A DNA stretch of 28,894 bases from Thermomucor indicae-seudaticae (lineage: Eukaryota; Mucoromycota; Mucoromycetes; Mucorales; Lichtheimiaceae): assembly GCA_000787465.1 (NCBI GenBank), contig JSYX01000361.1:1-28894 (forward strand), read 5' to 3'. A program made the position numbers and the translations under genes. Shown here piece after piece: positions 9,410 through 19,153 of the stretch. The notes under the pieces are model-generated. The model was not told the DNA's origin and did no database searches. It saw only the letters and a list, made by a program, of their open reading frames with translations. The first letter of the stretch is position 1, and every line of letters starts with the position of its first letter.

Positions 9410-9701
9410 ATGAACAAATTCTGCCAGCTTGCAACAAAAAACTATTTTCCAAGCTTCGAGGCGCCCTCGGTGACAACAAAGGTCCTGAAAAAGGGAAGGA
9501 GGAAGAGGTAAGGTTAATATATATCACGCTCTGTTTCCTGGTTATTAAAAGGTCGTATTAATGATTTAGCAGCCTGCCGGGAAACAGGTCTGCGCCGTCA
9601 CCTGGCCTGACGAAAGCGAGTACCTGTTTGTGGAGGCCACGACCTCAGGGGTGTTGCATGACGTGTACACCATTAACGAGCCGAAGACTCCCTGCGCTTG
9701 A
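9410..9701 (+). CDS. Small two-exon gene of unknown function, start unclear
   Basis: Exon 2 (9570-9701) is convincingly coding and contains VCAVTWPDESEYLFVEATTS and HDVYTINEPKTP before TGA. A good donor (GAG, GTAAGG) lies at 9508 and an acceptor TTTAG at 9569. The exon-1 frame that joins exon 2 in phase reads ACNKKLFSKLRGALGDNKG then EKGKEEE, which also looks real, but it has no ATG. The only well-placed ATG (9410) opens a different frame, which could reach exon 2 only through a weak donor (GTCCTG, about 9482). Either one base is missing after the ATG, an upstream exon was not seen, or the locus is damaged. No membrane span or known domain. AATAAA at 9772 is a likely poly(A) signal. Confidence 0.5.
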
Positions 9702-9771
9702 AGCGCATAAAAACAAAAAACCTCCTTTACATCTATATATATTTTGTACTTATCATCTTTCATTTTTGTAA

Positions 9772-9777
9772 AATAAA
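9772..9777 (+). terminator. Poly(A) signal between convergent genes
   Basis: AATAAA lies 71 bp after the stop of the small plus-strand gene and only 30 bp from the stop of the convergent BIG1/VOA1 gene. The two 3' ends probably overlap. Confidence 0.5.
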
Positions 9778-9806
9778 GTTTATTGTAATTCCAGTTATTT
9801 TTTCTT

Positions 9807-10992
9807 TTAGGCTTTCTTTGGTTTGCCTTCAAATCGTATGGGAGTCTGTATACCGACTAGCCAACTAATGCCAACAGAAACGATGGTCAGTACCGTAAAT
9901 GCGACGCCAGCTGCCATGAAAATGCCTGGCGTGAACAGTTGATATTTTGCAAAGATCGGCCTGTTGTCTTGCGGAGCGCTTGGACCGCGACGCTGAAAGA
10001 GGCTTCGCTTATACATACGGGAAGACGACTACAGAGCGATATTAGCTTGACTTGTGTGTTTTTAAACCGTTAAAGACAAAAATGACTTACCGATCGTGGC
10101 TTTGCAGCACTCGAGGTATATATCACAACGTGGTCATCTTGAGCATATTCACGAACTCCCTTCAAGAATTCGTCGACCTTGGCATCTAGGTGTCGTTATG
10201 AGTCGTATTATTCGATTTATCATCATCACTGGCAACGTACCGTTGGCTTGCACGTCGTTTGCCGAAGACAGTTCGAGAAGAGCAATCACAGGTGACTCCT
10301 TGTCAAATGCTGCAGCATCAGCTACCGTTAATTTTTTACATTTCATGTCAGTCCTACGATTCGTCCTTTTGCATACAACAACTCACGTTGGCCAGAAACC
10401 ACGTTCCCATGTCCGCATTTCTCCACAATACGCGATGCCAATGCATTGACGTCGACACTGTCCGCAATGTATTCCAGTTCGGTACGCGAGATCGCATCAT
10501 GGCAGTATTCCTGCGCGCGAGGACCGTGTCAGAAAGCATTGACAATAACTTTGCCGTATCCCGTTACCTTGATAGCTGCGAAAGTGTTTGTCGTGTCAGA
10601 GCGAGCAAAGTCATTTAAGTGGATCTATTCCACAAGGATAAAACGGGTCGTATCAGCGTAACTAGAGACCCTTTTGGGGTCAAATATGGAGCTTACATGA
10701 GGCTGGTCAACAATGGCAATGGCTTTGGCATGGCATGCATCTTCGGACAGGGCTGACGTGATGCTAGTAATGGCTTGGTCTTTATTCACAATGACTTGAC
10801 CGCTGGTTGCAAAGTTCGACGTGGGTATCAAGTAACTACACGGCCGTATTCTTCAGTGCCTGGTTGTGCGGGCATGAATTTCAAGCAAAAAGTTTACTCT
10901 TTAGGAGACCACATGAGGCAGGGAACCGTGCCTTCAAATGCAATCGCAGTCGATGCTAGCGACGCCAGCAGTACGCCAACGTTCAATTTCAT
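9807..10992 (-). CDS. BIG1/VOA1-type V-ATPase assembly protein
   Basis: Seven exons on the minus strand (10992-10898, 10835-10697, 10624-10568, 10510-10387, 10321-10241, 10185-10091, 10028-9807) join in frame with GT-AG introns to give 270 aa. The N-terminus is a signal peptide (MKLNVGVLLASLASTAIAF). A lumenal domain of about 200 residues follows. The last part has one membrane span (about residues 228-257) in the context AKYQLFTPGIF and SWLVGIQTPIRFEGKPKKA. The KYQxFTPGI and TPIRFE words flanking that span are typical of the V-type ATPase subunit S1 (Ac45)/VOA1/BIG1 transmembrane domain. In yeast, BIG1 and VOA1 are ER proteins; VOA1 assists V0 assembly, and BIG1 is required for normal beta-1,6-glucan. 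The fold and topology fit; which of the two this matches cannot be told by eye. The short basic cytoplasmic end (KPKKA) may act in ER retention. Confidence 0.85.
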
Positions 10993-11016
10993 AATGTTGG
11001 TATAGGACAAAGCCCT

Positions 11017-11405
11017 TTGAAACGCTCTCTCTCTCTTTTGGTCACGGAGAAAGAAATTCAGCGGGGGCCCGATTTGTTTCAGCCCATACCAAGCTTCACT
11101 GCCAGTAAAGAAGCATTAAAGGCAGACTCATTTGTTACAGATCTTAACGGGTATCCCGTCGATAGAGGCATATTTGGTTTTAATTCCAAAAAATGTATCT
11201 TGGGGCTGCGACATATAGATGCGTTATCTGACGCGCTATACTCTTCAGACTATCCTGAATCAGCGTTGTCACTGCAGTAACATGTGAAGTGGAGACTCCA
11301 ATTCACTCGACCGAATGGCTGTGTTATGCAGCTGTAGGCACCATCAATGCCGAGTGGAAAGAACTCACTCAGATTCCTGTCGATAATAAAAACAAGCTCA
11401 CATGA
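11017..11405 (+). pseudogene. Degraded coding fragment, unknown family
   Basis: An 87-codon frame without an ATG (11017-11280, contains GYPVDRGIFGFNSKKCILGL and ALSDALYSSDYPES) stops at TAA. The frame shifted by one continues at once as good coding sequence (TCEVETPIHSTEWLCYAAVG then EWKELTQIPVDNK) to TGA at 11403-11405. The pieces look like one protein end split by a frameshift. No start, promoter or upstream exon was found between it and the divergent BIG1/VOA1 start 25 bp away. Family unknown. Confidence 0.4.
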
Positions 11406-11644
11406 GCGAGTAACAGAACGTAATTAAATCAGCGAGAGAAGCTATTTACAAGGATACAAGTGATGTTTCGAAATAGCTACAGTAATTGTCTGTGAGGAAT
11501 GGATATATAGGCATTGTCGTGCATATTCCTAAGAGTTCCCTTCTACAATCGGCGTCATCCAAAAGCATATCGCGATCCTCACATCATCTAGGTACACCGA
11601 AACCCCAACATGATAAACCATTCAACTGACATCGACCATGAATT

Positions 11645-11653
11645 TATATAAAA
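11645..11653 (+). promoter_or_regulatory. TATA-like box before the LUC7-like gene
   Basis: TATATAAAA lies about 50-58 bp upstream of the ATG chosen for the LUC7-like gene, comparable with the spacing in the array genes. Confidence 0.4.
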
Positions 11654-11702
11654 CCAATTCTGCTACGTATATAGCGCAATCTTGGGTGGTCAATTTTCGC
11701 TT

Positions 11703-12983
11703 ATGAGGACAAGACATAAAGAAATCGCAGTAGAATTCCAGCCTGTCTCCGCACTTCTGCCTGATCAAAGACGCGATCTAAGGTACAATTTGCGATTTGC
11801 TTTTTTTCCCTTTGTTATTGGCTGGAATATCGTGCTCACGAGGAACGTGTTCGATCAGCTCACTGCATTGACGAAGAAATGCATCCAGGAGGTAATTTGA
11901 CAGCATTGCAACTGTTGCAATAATGCTGCGTCCTCAGACAACGCTTAACGTTGCCGGAATAGTGGATCCACTCAAGGAACAATTTCGAGGTCATTGCATC
12001 GACTATTTGTGTGGATTTTGTCCAAATGAACTTTTCTTGTAAGTTGCATTGTCACAAATGTTGTAAAGTATGTGTTGTCTTATTGATCCAGGCTAGCCCC
12101 AAGGTAAAAAAAAATAAGACAGACAAGGAAGTCGTAGAGCAGCCGATAGATGCTGATCCAGAATATCTCCTTTCTTCGTCCTTCGAAAACAGGATGGCAT
12201 TTGTCCTGAACGACATTGTCCTGCAACCCAGAAAGAATATATGAAGGAGGCCAGAAAGAGACCACGGAATACAATTGAACTTCAACACTACAAGAACATG
12301 GAAGCTCGCGTACTTGCCACAGCGGAAATTGTTAAGTATTGGGAGCAAATATTAGCGACCCGACGACCAATAAGTACTTCAGTGAAGCATATGGTGAGTA
12401 TCCAAGACCACATTGATCTAACATTTGGACCTGGCTAACCTCAGTTCGATTTAGCAAGAACAAGAACACACGTTACATTTGGAGGTTATGAAATTAATGG
12501 ACGAAGCAGAGACTCTGGGTATTAAACAAAGAGAGATAGATATCTATATGTGATCGTGTGATTGATTGTATCCATAGCTGAACAAGGGGATGAATCGGCC
12601 CTAGATAAGACGCTGAAAGAAATTAGCAGGAAACAAGCCGACAAGCGTGAGCTCGAGGTATGTAACATTGGGCAAAAAGCCAAAAAGTCCAAGACTGATA
12701 GTCCGTTTCTGTTGACAGGAAGCTATACAACGCGAACAATACAACTCCACAGAGACTTTCCAGCTTACTGTTTGCCCTACATGTGCAAAACTTCTACCCC
12801 TTGATGCACCGGCAGATCATATAAACACTGTGGTATGTCCGCAAGTTTACGACATGATGGCTTGGATTCGGTTGTTAACATCCTTCAATTCTACAGTCTC
12901 ATACTGCAGCTATAGCAATTCAAAGAGAATTGGAAAGATGTATGAATACTCTGAACGTTAAAAATGCTCATTTGAAACATTGA
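11703..12983 (+). CDS. LUC7-like U1 snRNP protein
   Basis: A multi-exon gene. Exons: 11703-11782, 11843-11891, 11938-12038, possibly a 12-nt micro-exon 12092-12103, 12162-12393, 12455-12518, 12578-12657, 12719-12832, 12897-12983. Two zinc fingers in LUC7 order support the call. The first reads CIDYLCGFCPNELF, then DGICPERH (C-x4-C-x2-C, later C and H). The second reads CPTCAKLLP, then ADHINTVSH (C-x2-C-x11-H-x5-H). Between them lies a charged helical region containing EAETLG and GDESALDKTLKEI, matching the coiled coil before LUC7 finger 2. LUC7 proteins sit in U1 snRNP and tune 5' splice-site choice. Odd points: the loop between ELF and DGIC is longer than usual, an N-terminal extension precedes the DQL word, and no RS tail follows finger 2. 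The start and the 12039-12161 joins are uncertain. Confidence 0.7.
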
Positions 12984-13030
12984 ACCTCAGACCTCATTTG
13001 CCTTTTTTTGTCTTTCCCTTTAATCAAAAC

Positions 13031-14368
13031 ATGAGTGGATCACCATCGTCTGCCACAACGCCTACCACACCGATCCGCATCACGTCTGGAACCTTGTTTA
13101 AGCGACGATACAGACCTTATTTTACAAAGAGGCAGCTGGCAACTCTAGCTAGTCTGAAGCGTTCCGTTTCAGCAACCGCACCTGCTAAGGAAACGGCCGT
13201 ACGCTACTCGAGCTGCAAATTCATTCACCAAGTTGGCAAAAAGCTTGGATTGTACGCGTTTACAATTGTTTTCTTGACATTATGGGAATGTAATGGGCGC
13301 TAATGTGACGCAGTCCTCAGGCGACCATTAGTATGGCACAAATACTGTATCATCGATTCTACTTGTATTATTCCATCCGTGAATACCCGCCACAGGCATG
13401 CAGTAATGTAACAAGTTTGATAACCACAGACAGACATTGACGGTTCCAAAAACGACAGGATATAAGTGTTACGTGCATTCTTGTGGCGTGCAAGTTGCAA
13501 GAGACGGTCAAAAAAGTCAAGGATATCTTTGTGGCTGTACATAGCGTGCGATACCCAGATAGCAAAGAACTAGACCCTGAGCAGGCAAGAAGGAATCCAG
13601 CATTGAAAGTTAAGAAAAAGAGACTGAATTATAGAAGTAGGTATCAGAGGAAAGACGGCGAAAAGTAGTGGGCTATGAAAAGCTGGTTCTGGAAACCCTC
13701 TGTTTCGATTTTCAACATGAACTTCCTTACACATACGTCATCAAGTTTGCCAAATGGATTCAAGCATCACAGCCGTCATTGGATGGAAAGCGGTTAGCAA
13801 AGAAGGCTTATGAATTGGCTGTCGATAGGTAAAGTTGCTATCATATGCCGCAAGTATGATGCAGCGTACTCATGGGATTCGGATAGTTATCGGACACCGA
13901 TATGCCTAGAATACCCAGCACACTCAATCGCAGCCGGATGCATTTATCTGGCTTCCATGCTGTTAAAACTGGAAGATTCATCATTCATCGGTCTCTCAGA
14001 TGACCAGCCATGGGATCAGTTGTTTTGTTCACGCATGGAAGATATGGAAGGTAATAATGAAACGCAAATGTCAGTGGCGGCATTACTTTCTCACGCAGAT
14101 CAAACAACCAGATGTGTGCCAACAGCTTCTGGATTATTATATTGCGCAAGACAGTGCTGAAGAGGAAAAATACACTAGACTCAAAATTGAAATCAACCAA
14201 CAAGCCCAGAAACGAGGTCCTGACCCTAACATGGATGAGACAACCCAGGGCGAAGTGTCCACCGCAACCAGGGCAAATGATTGGGAGTTCGACGGCACTA
14301 CTACTCCACTCGAAGTAGTCAACACAAATCAACATACTGTTTGCTACGAATTTGCAGGTGCACCTTGA
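13031..14368 (+). CDS. CTK2-like (C-type) cyclin of a CTD kinase
   Basis: Six exons (13031-13251, 13314-13395, 13459-13584, 13641-13828, 13887-14050, 14112-14368) give 345 aa. The first cyclin fold runs from about residue 45: YFTKRQLATLASLKRS, FIHQVGKKLG, YHRFYLYYSIREYPPQ, CILVACKLQET. The second contains GYEKLVLETLCFDFQ and YPAHSIAAGCIYLASMLL. Arrangement and motifs match RNA polymerase II-associated cyclins; the long segment before GYEKLVLETL and the MEDVCQQLLDYY end fit CTK2 (CTDK-I, CTD Ser2 kinase) better than cyclin T, but cyclin K is not excluded. Introns 2 (13396-13458) and 3 (13585-13640) start with GC, not GT; both joins are needed to keep the cyclin fold in frame. The gene begins 47 bp after the LUC7-like stop on the same strand and its 3' end converges on the dioxygenase gene. 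The tail from residue 265 is polar and low in motifs. Confidence 0.82.
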
Positions 14369-14553
14369 CGAAATCTTTGTCCTTTAATGATAATACTGTA
14401 TAGCCGGTGTTTTTCAGTATGCAAAACTCAAAATGATATAAGTTATATTAACAATCCTGGGGGCGGACAGTATACAACGCATGAGAGGGGAGAAGATGAG
14501 TAGATATGATACGAAGGTAGGAGATGGGTGGGGAAAGAAGCACAGAATGGTGT

Positions 14554-16474
14554 TTATCGCAAAAACCAGTTTCGCCACGATCGTCGTGCGGGTCTATTAT
14601 CTCCTTCATGATCTGTAGTAGTCTCTTTCTTGGATAGTTCGATGCGAGTATCAGCTGTTTCGTCCCGTGATTGCTTCAAGAAAGGCAATACGTTAGTGCC
14701 ACCCGTGCCTCGAACGACGCCTGTTTTTGGGTCCACGTATTTTGCAAGACCCAGCTCCGGAAACAGATTGCTGACTTTTGCCGACATTGAGTTCTTACGA
14801 ATTACAGGAGAAGTTTCCAAGGCAGTCTGAGGATACAAGACGTTGTGAGGTCCTTCATCTCCTTCCTTCTTGGCCCTTTTCGCAACTGGCAACTCGGTGT
14901 CTTCTTCGTCTTCAACTTCTGGTTCCTTCTTTTCGATAGCAAAACCACCGTGAGCAATATTAGGCCCTTTTCGTGCTTGATTGACAATGTAAAGCGTCAC
15001 TATCTGGACGTGCTTGTCACGGAAAATTTTGAGTTCATTTAAACAGTCATTATACACGTTTATCACTGCCTTTTCCTCATCGGTCAAATCGTCCTCTCCG
15101 CGGTTTTCGAGTTGTAGCATGTATGAGCGCAGATTGGCTGCTAATTCCAAGTCTTCCAAGAATTCACGGTGAGGTCGTGGCATGTATTTGCGCATGGCAC
15201 GTAAAAAGGCGTTTCGGTTAGTTCGTACAAACGGTGGAGGCGAGGAGCGAGGGGTTGACTGACCACTGCCGGTCTGGTTGATTTCATCAGCTGGATTCGT
15301 GGTTGGAAGTCGCGTATATCTATCCGGAATCGTCGCGGTACCATCGCTGGAAGCGGACCGCTTCTCGCCGGTTGGATAATGTTCAACGCCAAGGGCAACA
15401 TCGAGAGCTGCAATGAGACTGCTCTGAGCAGCGCTGCCACCAGCATAACGTCGGTACTGTCGCAGGAGGCGCTGACCTTCCGACAAGTGACTCATATCCG
15501 CATATTCATCTGTCTCGGCTGACCAGAGTGAATCTACGCCCTCATATATCAGACCGAATGGAAGACCAGCCTCGGCCATATTTTCCCACCCGGCCAAATA
15601 AGGACGAATCTTCCAATAAAAGACGTAGGGATCGCACTTTTCGTACATCCTCTGCAATGTCGCGTTCATCTCTTTTAAGGATGTCTTGATGATCTCCAAG
15701 TCTGCCAGCAAATTTTCGCAGTTACCATCGCGCACATGTTGAATACTGTTTACGATGGCCGTGAGACATGGCGCTCCTGCCCTCTCGATAGCAGTTGTCA
15801 CGAGATAGAACCATGCTTCATCTAAGGATCCAGAATAAGTGGCAAGCGCGGCCAAGTTACTAAACAAGTCCGGCTTAGCACAAATGCATCCAGTTTCAAG
15901 TAAGTATACGTTACCTCAAATCAATTGGACCTTCCGGATCAAGCAAGCGATAATTCCAGAGCACCACTGCTGCATGGCAGACGACTGGGCATAGTCCAAG
16001 GTGGCGAGCAATACCAGTCCAGGGCACGGCCAGATTAGCAGGCAATGTCTGCGTGAGAAATTTTTTGTCAGAGAAGGAAAGCAGTATGGCTGCACGTCCC
16101 AAAATTTTACCTCGGATGTCTTTTCGTGTTTACCCCACACGTAGCTATGCGACAACATGCATAAGATAAGAAATGCACGACGGTATTCCCGTGCGTTCTT
16201 TAGTCGTGTATGATCGAGCAGTGGCATCTAAACGGGGGGAAACCAATAGGCACCAGCGCCTGCACTTTATATATTCCTTTCCATTTACCTTGTCAATGCT
16301 CTTACGAAGCCTTCCGGCCAACAAGAGACCATTAAAGTCGTCCATCATATCTTCCCATGGTTTGAAGTACGGGTCGGGTAATCGTCGAAGTGGCGGTTCG
16401 GGAGGCAAGAAGCCCGTAATCGGTGAAATGTCGTAATCTTGCAGGGGTTTCATGGCACACATGAAGGTTGGCAT
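14554..16474 (-). CDS. Indoleamine 2,3-dioxygenase (long fungal form)
   Basis: Four exons (16474-16289, 16227-16111, 16048-15915, 15859-14554) give about 580 aa, longer than yeast Bna2 (about 450). It is a haem enzyme of the cytosol that opens the indole ring of tryptophan to N-formylkynurenine, the first step to kynurenine and NAD. Visible family words: HSYVWGK, NLAVPW, PYLAGWENM, LIYEGV, AGGSAAQSSLIAALDVALGV, MRKYMPRPHREFLEDLE, DKHVQIVTLYI (haem-ligand His near residue 429) and GTGGTNVLPFLKQ. Two insertions stand out: about 50 residues after GVEHYP, and a charged one of about 75 residues between the haem His and GTGGT, containing EVEDEEDTEL and PVAKRAKK. A basic C-terminal tail of about 45 residues follows the last motif. 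The catalytic core looks intact. The start could also be the ATG seven codons later. Confidence 0.93.
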
Positions 16475-17766
16475 TGAATCATAGACAGAGGAGAAGAAAG
16501 AGAGAAAACAAAACCCTTCCTCAAAATAAAGACCTCTTTTAAAGCAGAAAAAAAAAGAAACCTTTGGACGTAATTTATGATCGTACCCGCATTTTGTCTA
16601 TCAAAGTTTTTCCTTTGTGGAGATTCATGTCCGCTGTTTCATTGGTCCTTCCTGATGAAGATAATCGAAAGTTTTTTTTTGGGTCTGACAAATCCTCATG
16701 AGAGCATCTGCACTGGATCCAAGTCTTTTTAGCGCCACTGGCTACGGAGAAATATGTGTCCGTCGTCGTTTACACAGCTCGAACGCACATTTCGCGCCAA
16801 GTTCGAGTACAAGATTATCAATAAAACGAAAGGTATACAATTTGCACAATCGAATGATGTACTCGATATATTCGTACGGAACAGTACCTTGTTTATCTGA
16901 TTGCAGGGACAAGACTGCGATTAACAAGTATTCTAGAATTAACGCACCGATTTTGGCTCCGTTGGCGATAGTTTTAGTGCAGATGTTCGCGTTTTTATTG
17001 TACCGCTCGACCGGCGAAGTCAGAAACGAACATTAATCCGTAGAGCTTGAGACATAAAGAAGCGAAAAGAAAAGCTAGGCCTGAGACATCTACTTAGTTT
17101 CTAAAACTGTGAGATGGTATCCAAAAAAAAGATCATTATATCGAGACGCTATATGATATATGAACGCCATCACATCGAGCGACAAGTCAGAACTACATAT
17201 TGGCGTTGCTTCCCAATTCCCGATACTGAGAAGCATTCCCATACACGTGTAGTAGTTGACCGCTTATCCAATAGAATTGAATGCGATGATTTAGAGATCT
17301 TCAGCCGCTTGGAAAAGAGAGTAAACGTAATGGATGACTAAGGTTACGAGCAGCAGGTGGAAGAGGCTACTATGGATGATAGGATGCTGTGGATGGGTTT
17401 CATATGTCTGTGATGAGAAGACCGGCATACTTGACGATGGCCTTGAGTGCAGTGGCTTACGTGATGCTTACCAGGTTCGGTGTTCGGGCCAATTCACAGC
17501 ATGCCTGTCTTGTTTGGTATTGTCGGCATCCTCATAACCCTGCAGAATCCCGTAGAAACGCGTCTCGCGTAACCGATATCCGGCTGCGACAGCTGCAAGC
17601 TCAAATAGTTGTATTATCTTTGAGGCCAGCTTCATTGGTGTTCCCGACCTGTCATTGCGCAATTCGCCTCATGGACAACTTCGAGCTCCGTCTGAAGGTC
17701 GCCGCCTGTACCCGTAGCGTTGGCACCCAATAGAATTTAATTTCATTCGTCATTGACGGGAATTAT
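16475..17766. other. Unresolved region with coding-like frames on both strands
   Basis: No gene is supportable. Two overlapping frames cover 16698-17036 on the plus strand and about 17020-16742 on the minus strand; the minus one (contains GTVPYEYIEYIIRLCKLYTF and LELGAKCAFELCKRRR) reads more like protein but lacks a start. At 17114-17341 a plus frame contains RHHIERQVRTTYWRCFPIPD. At 17340-17740 several short frames compete. These may be relics of one or more decayed genes. The first 200 bases hold the dioxygenase promoter. Confidence 0.35.
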
Positions 17767-18708
17767 ATGTGCTTGACACTTTTCACGAAGTGTCGTGCAC
17801 GAAAAATGTGGTGCCTGAATGAAGAAACTCTAGTTTGGAACATTGTCATGATCAATCGAAGTTCTGAAATGGAAGATCTCGAGAGAGAAGCTCAGCGTAT
17901 TGCTGAGGAAGGCCATTATGCAGTTCGCTCTTTAAACACCAGTGAGCGAGGCATCACTATTACCCGCGTCCACGGCTGGTAATACCGCAATGTCCATAAC
18001 CTCACTGCCCAGACACGCCAGAGAAAAACGACAAGCTTTTGCACAGAGTCCCCTGGAAACTAAGAAGACTGAAATGAGGTTTATGGTTACGCCGGTCAAC
18101 GACGATGTAAAGGTCGACAAGTGTCAAGCGAAAACGACGGAAGCACAGAAAACGTTTTCGTGCAATAAGAGATGACAGGCCTACAATCATAGCATTGTGA
18201 AGATCATTCATGTGCACGTAATGTAGTATTTTGTGCCGATGCAGCAAGTGTAGACGTTTCGGAGAGTCTTGGCTCAAAAGTCATTGGTAATGCTTGTGCA
18301 TGAAGGCAAGACGTGCAGCACATGTTTTTCATCATTAGAGAGTTATCGAGAGGATGAAACAAAAAGATGCAAACACAGGTAGGACATCGTTATGTATCGA
18401 TTGGTCAGCACGCACTTATATCTAATTCGTGCAGAACCAAGAAAATACGCCTTTCTGAAGACAAGAGAAAGACCAGAAGGCGTATTGACAATTCCAAGCA
18501 AATACTGCACAAAACTAGTGAGTGTACAGAAAGAAGTAAGTCTGCGTTTGCCGCTTGTTTCTATGTACCATACTCAAGCGAATGTTTAACAGGAGCACAA
18601 AATTACCATGCGATAGTCTATCCGATAGAACTGTACAACCAGTATCTATCGGACGGACAAGTCCTGGTACGTGTGCCATCATCTAATATAGATAACAGGA
18701 ACAGTTGA
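17767..18708 (+). pseudogene. Multi-exon coding-like region, unrecognised (gene or remnant)
   Basis: Plus-strand pieces look coding but I could not join them cleanly. They are: 17866-17940 (MEDLEREAQRIAEEGHYAV), 18003-18170 (contains PLETKKTEMRFMVTPVND and VKVDKC), 18205-18300 (CARNVVFCADAASVDVSESL), 18306-18380 (GKTCSTCFSSLESYREDE, then KRCKH), 18434-18530 (basic, RLSEDKRKTRRRID) and 18540-18708 (YHAIVYPIELYNQYLSDGQV, then LVRVPSS before TGA). The C-x2-C followed by C and H suggests a zinc-binding unit; the last piece could be a small beta fold. Splice-like GTGAGC and GTAGGA sites occur, but phases conflict in the joins I tried. It may be a real gene with splicing I misread, or a decaying one. 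Confidence 0.4.
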
Positions 18709-19153
18709 AATGACTTGTTTTCACGTATTACTGGAAACCGTGACATTAATGCCGCCCGTACCATGAGGACCATTTTCATGTCTTACTATTGAAAGCGGAT
18801 GCTGCATTGTTTCGCATCCAGAAGCACTGGCAAGGCCTGAAAGACAATAAAAACCTGTCATCTTGCGCCTCAGTTGCGCCCTTGGTTTAGTGGCGAGTGC
18901 CAGTGTTGTCTTCCAAAAGACAAGAAAACGATTGTGGTGCTCCAGACATAGCCACCGTCGATGATTACACAAAGTCCATATTGATAACGCGACGTCCAAG
19001 TCCAACATGCTCCTCCTCGCAGAAAGTTGTATGCAATATACAAACAATGGAATGAATTGCACCTTCTTTGCAGAAAGAAGGTACATAATACGTGCATGAA
19101 CCTCTTCCTTTCTTCCTTCTCTCCTTTTCTTTACGGTTTTCTTGCTCATCGGG
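18709..19153. other. Upstream region of the 19.15-kb gene
   Basis: This carries only a 151-codon minus-strand frame (19176-18721) that overlaps the start of the membrane-protein gene and has no motif or family resemblance. I treat the stretch as promoter and leader sequence. The 50 bases before the ATG are pyrimidine-rich (TTCCTTTCTTCCTTC and similar), common in front of fungal starts. Confidence 0.4.

Noticed and set aside
9807..10016. A stand-alone 69-aa membrane protein
   Set aside because: It is the last exon of BIG1/VOA1; upstream exons join in phase to a signal peptide.
13810..14368. Separate small genes suggested by 116-122-codon plus-strand frames
   Set aside because: They are exons 5 and 6 of the CTK2-like cyclin read through their introns in unspliced form.
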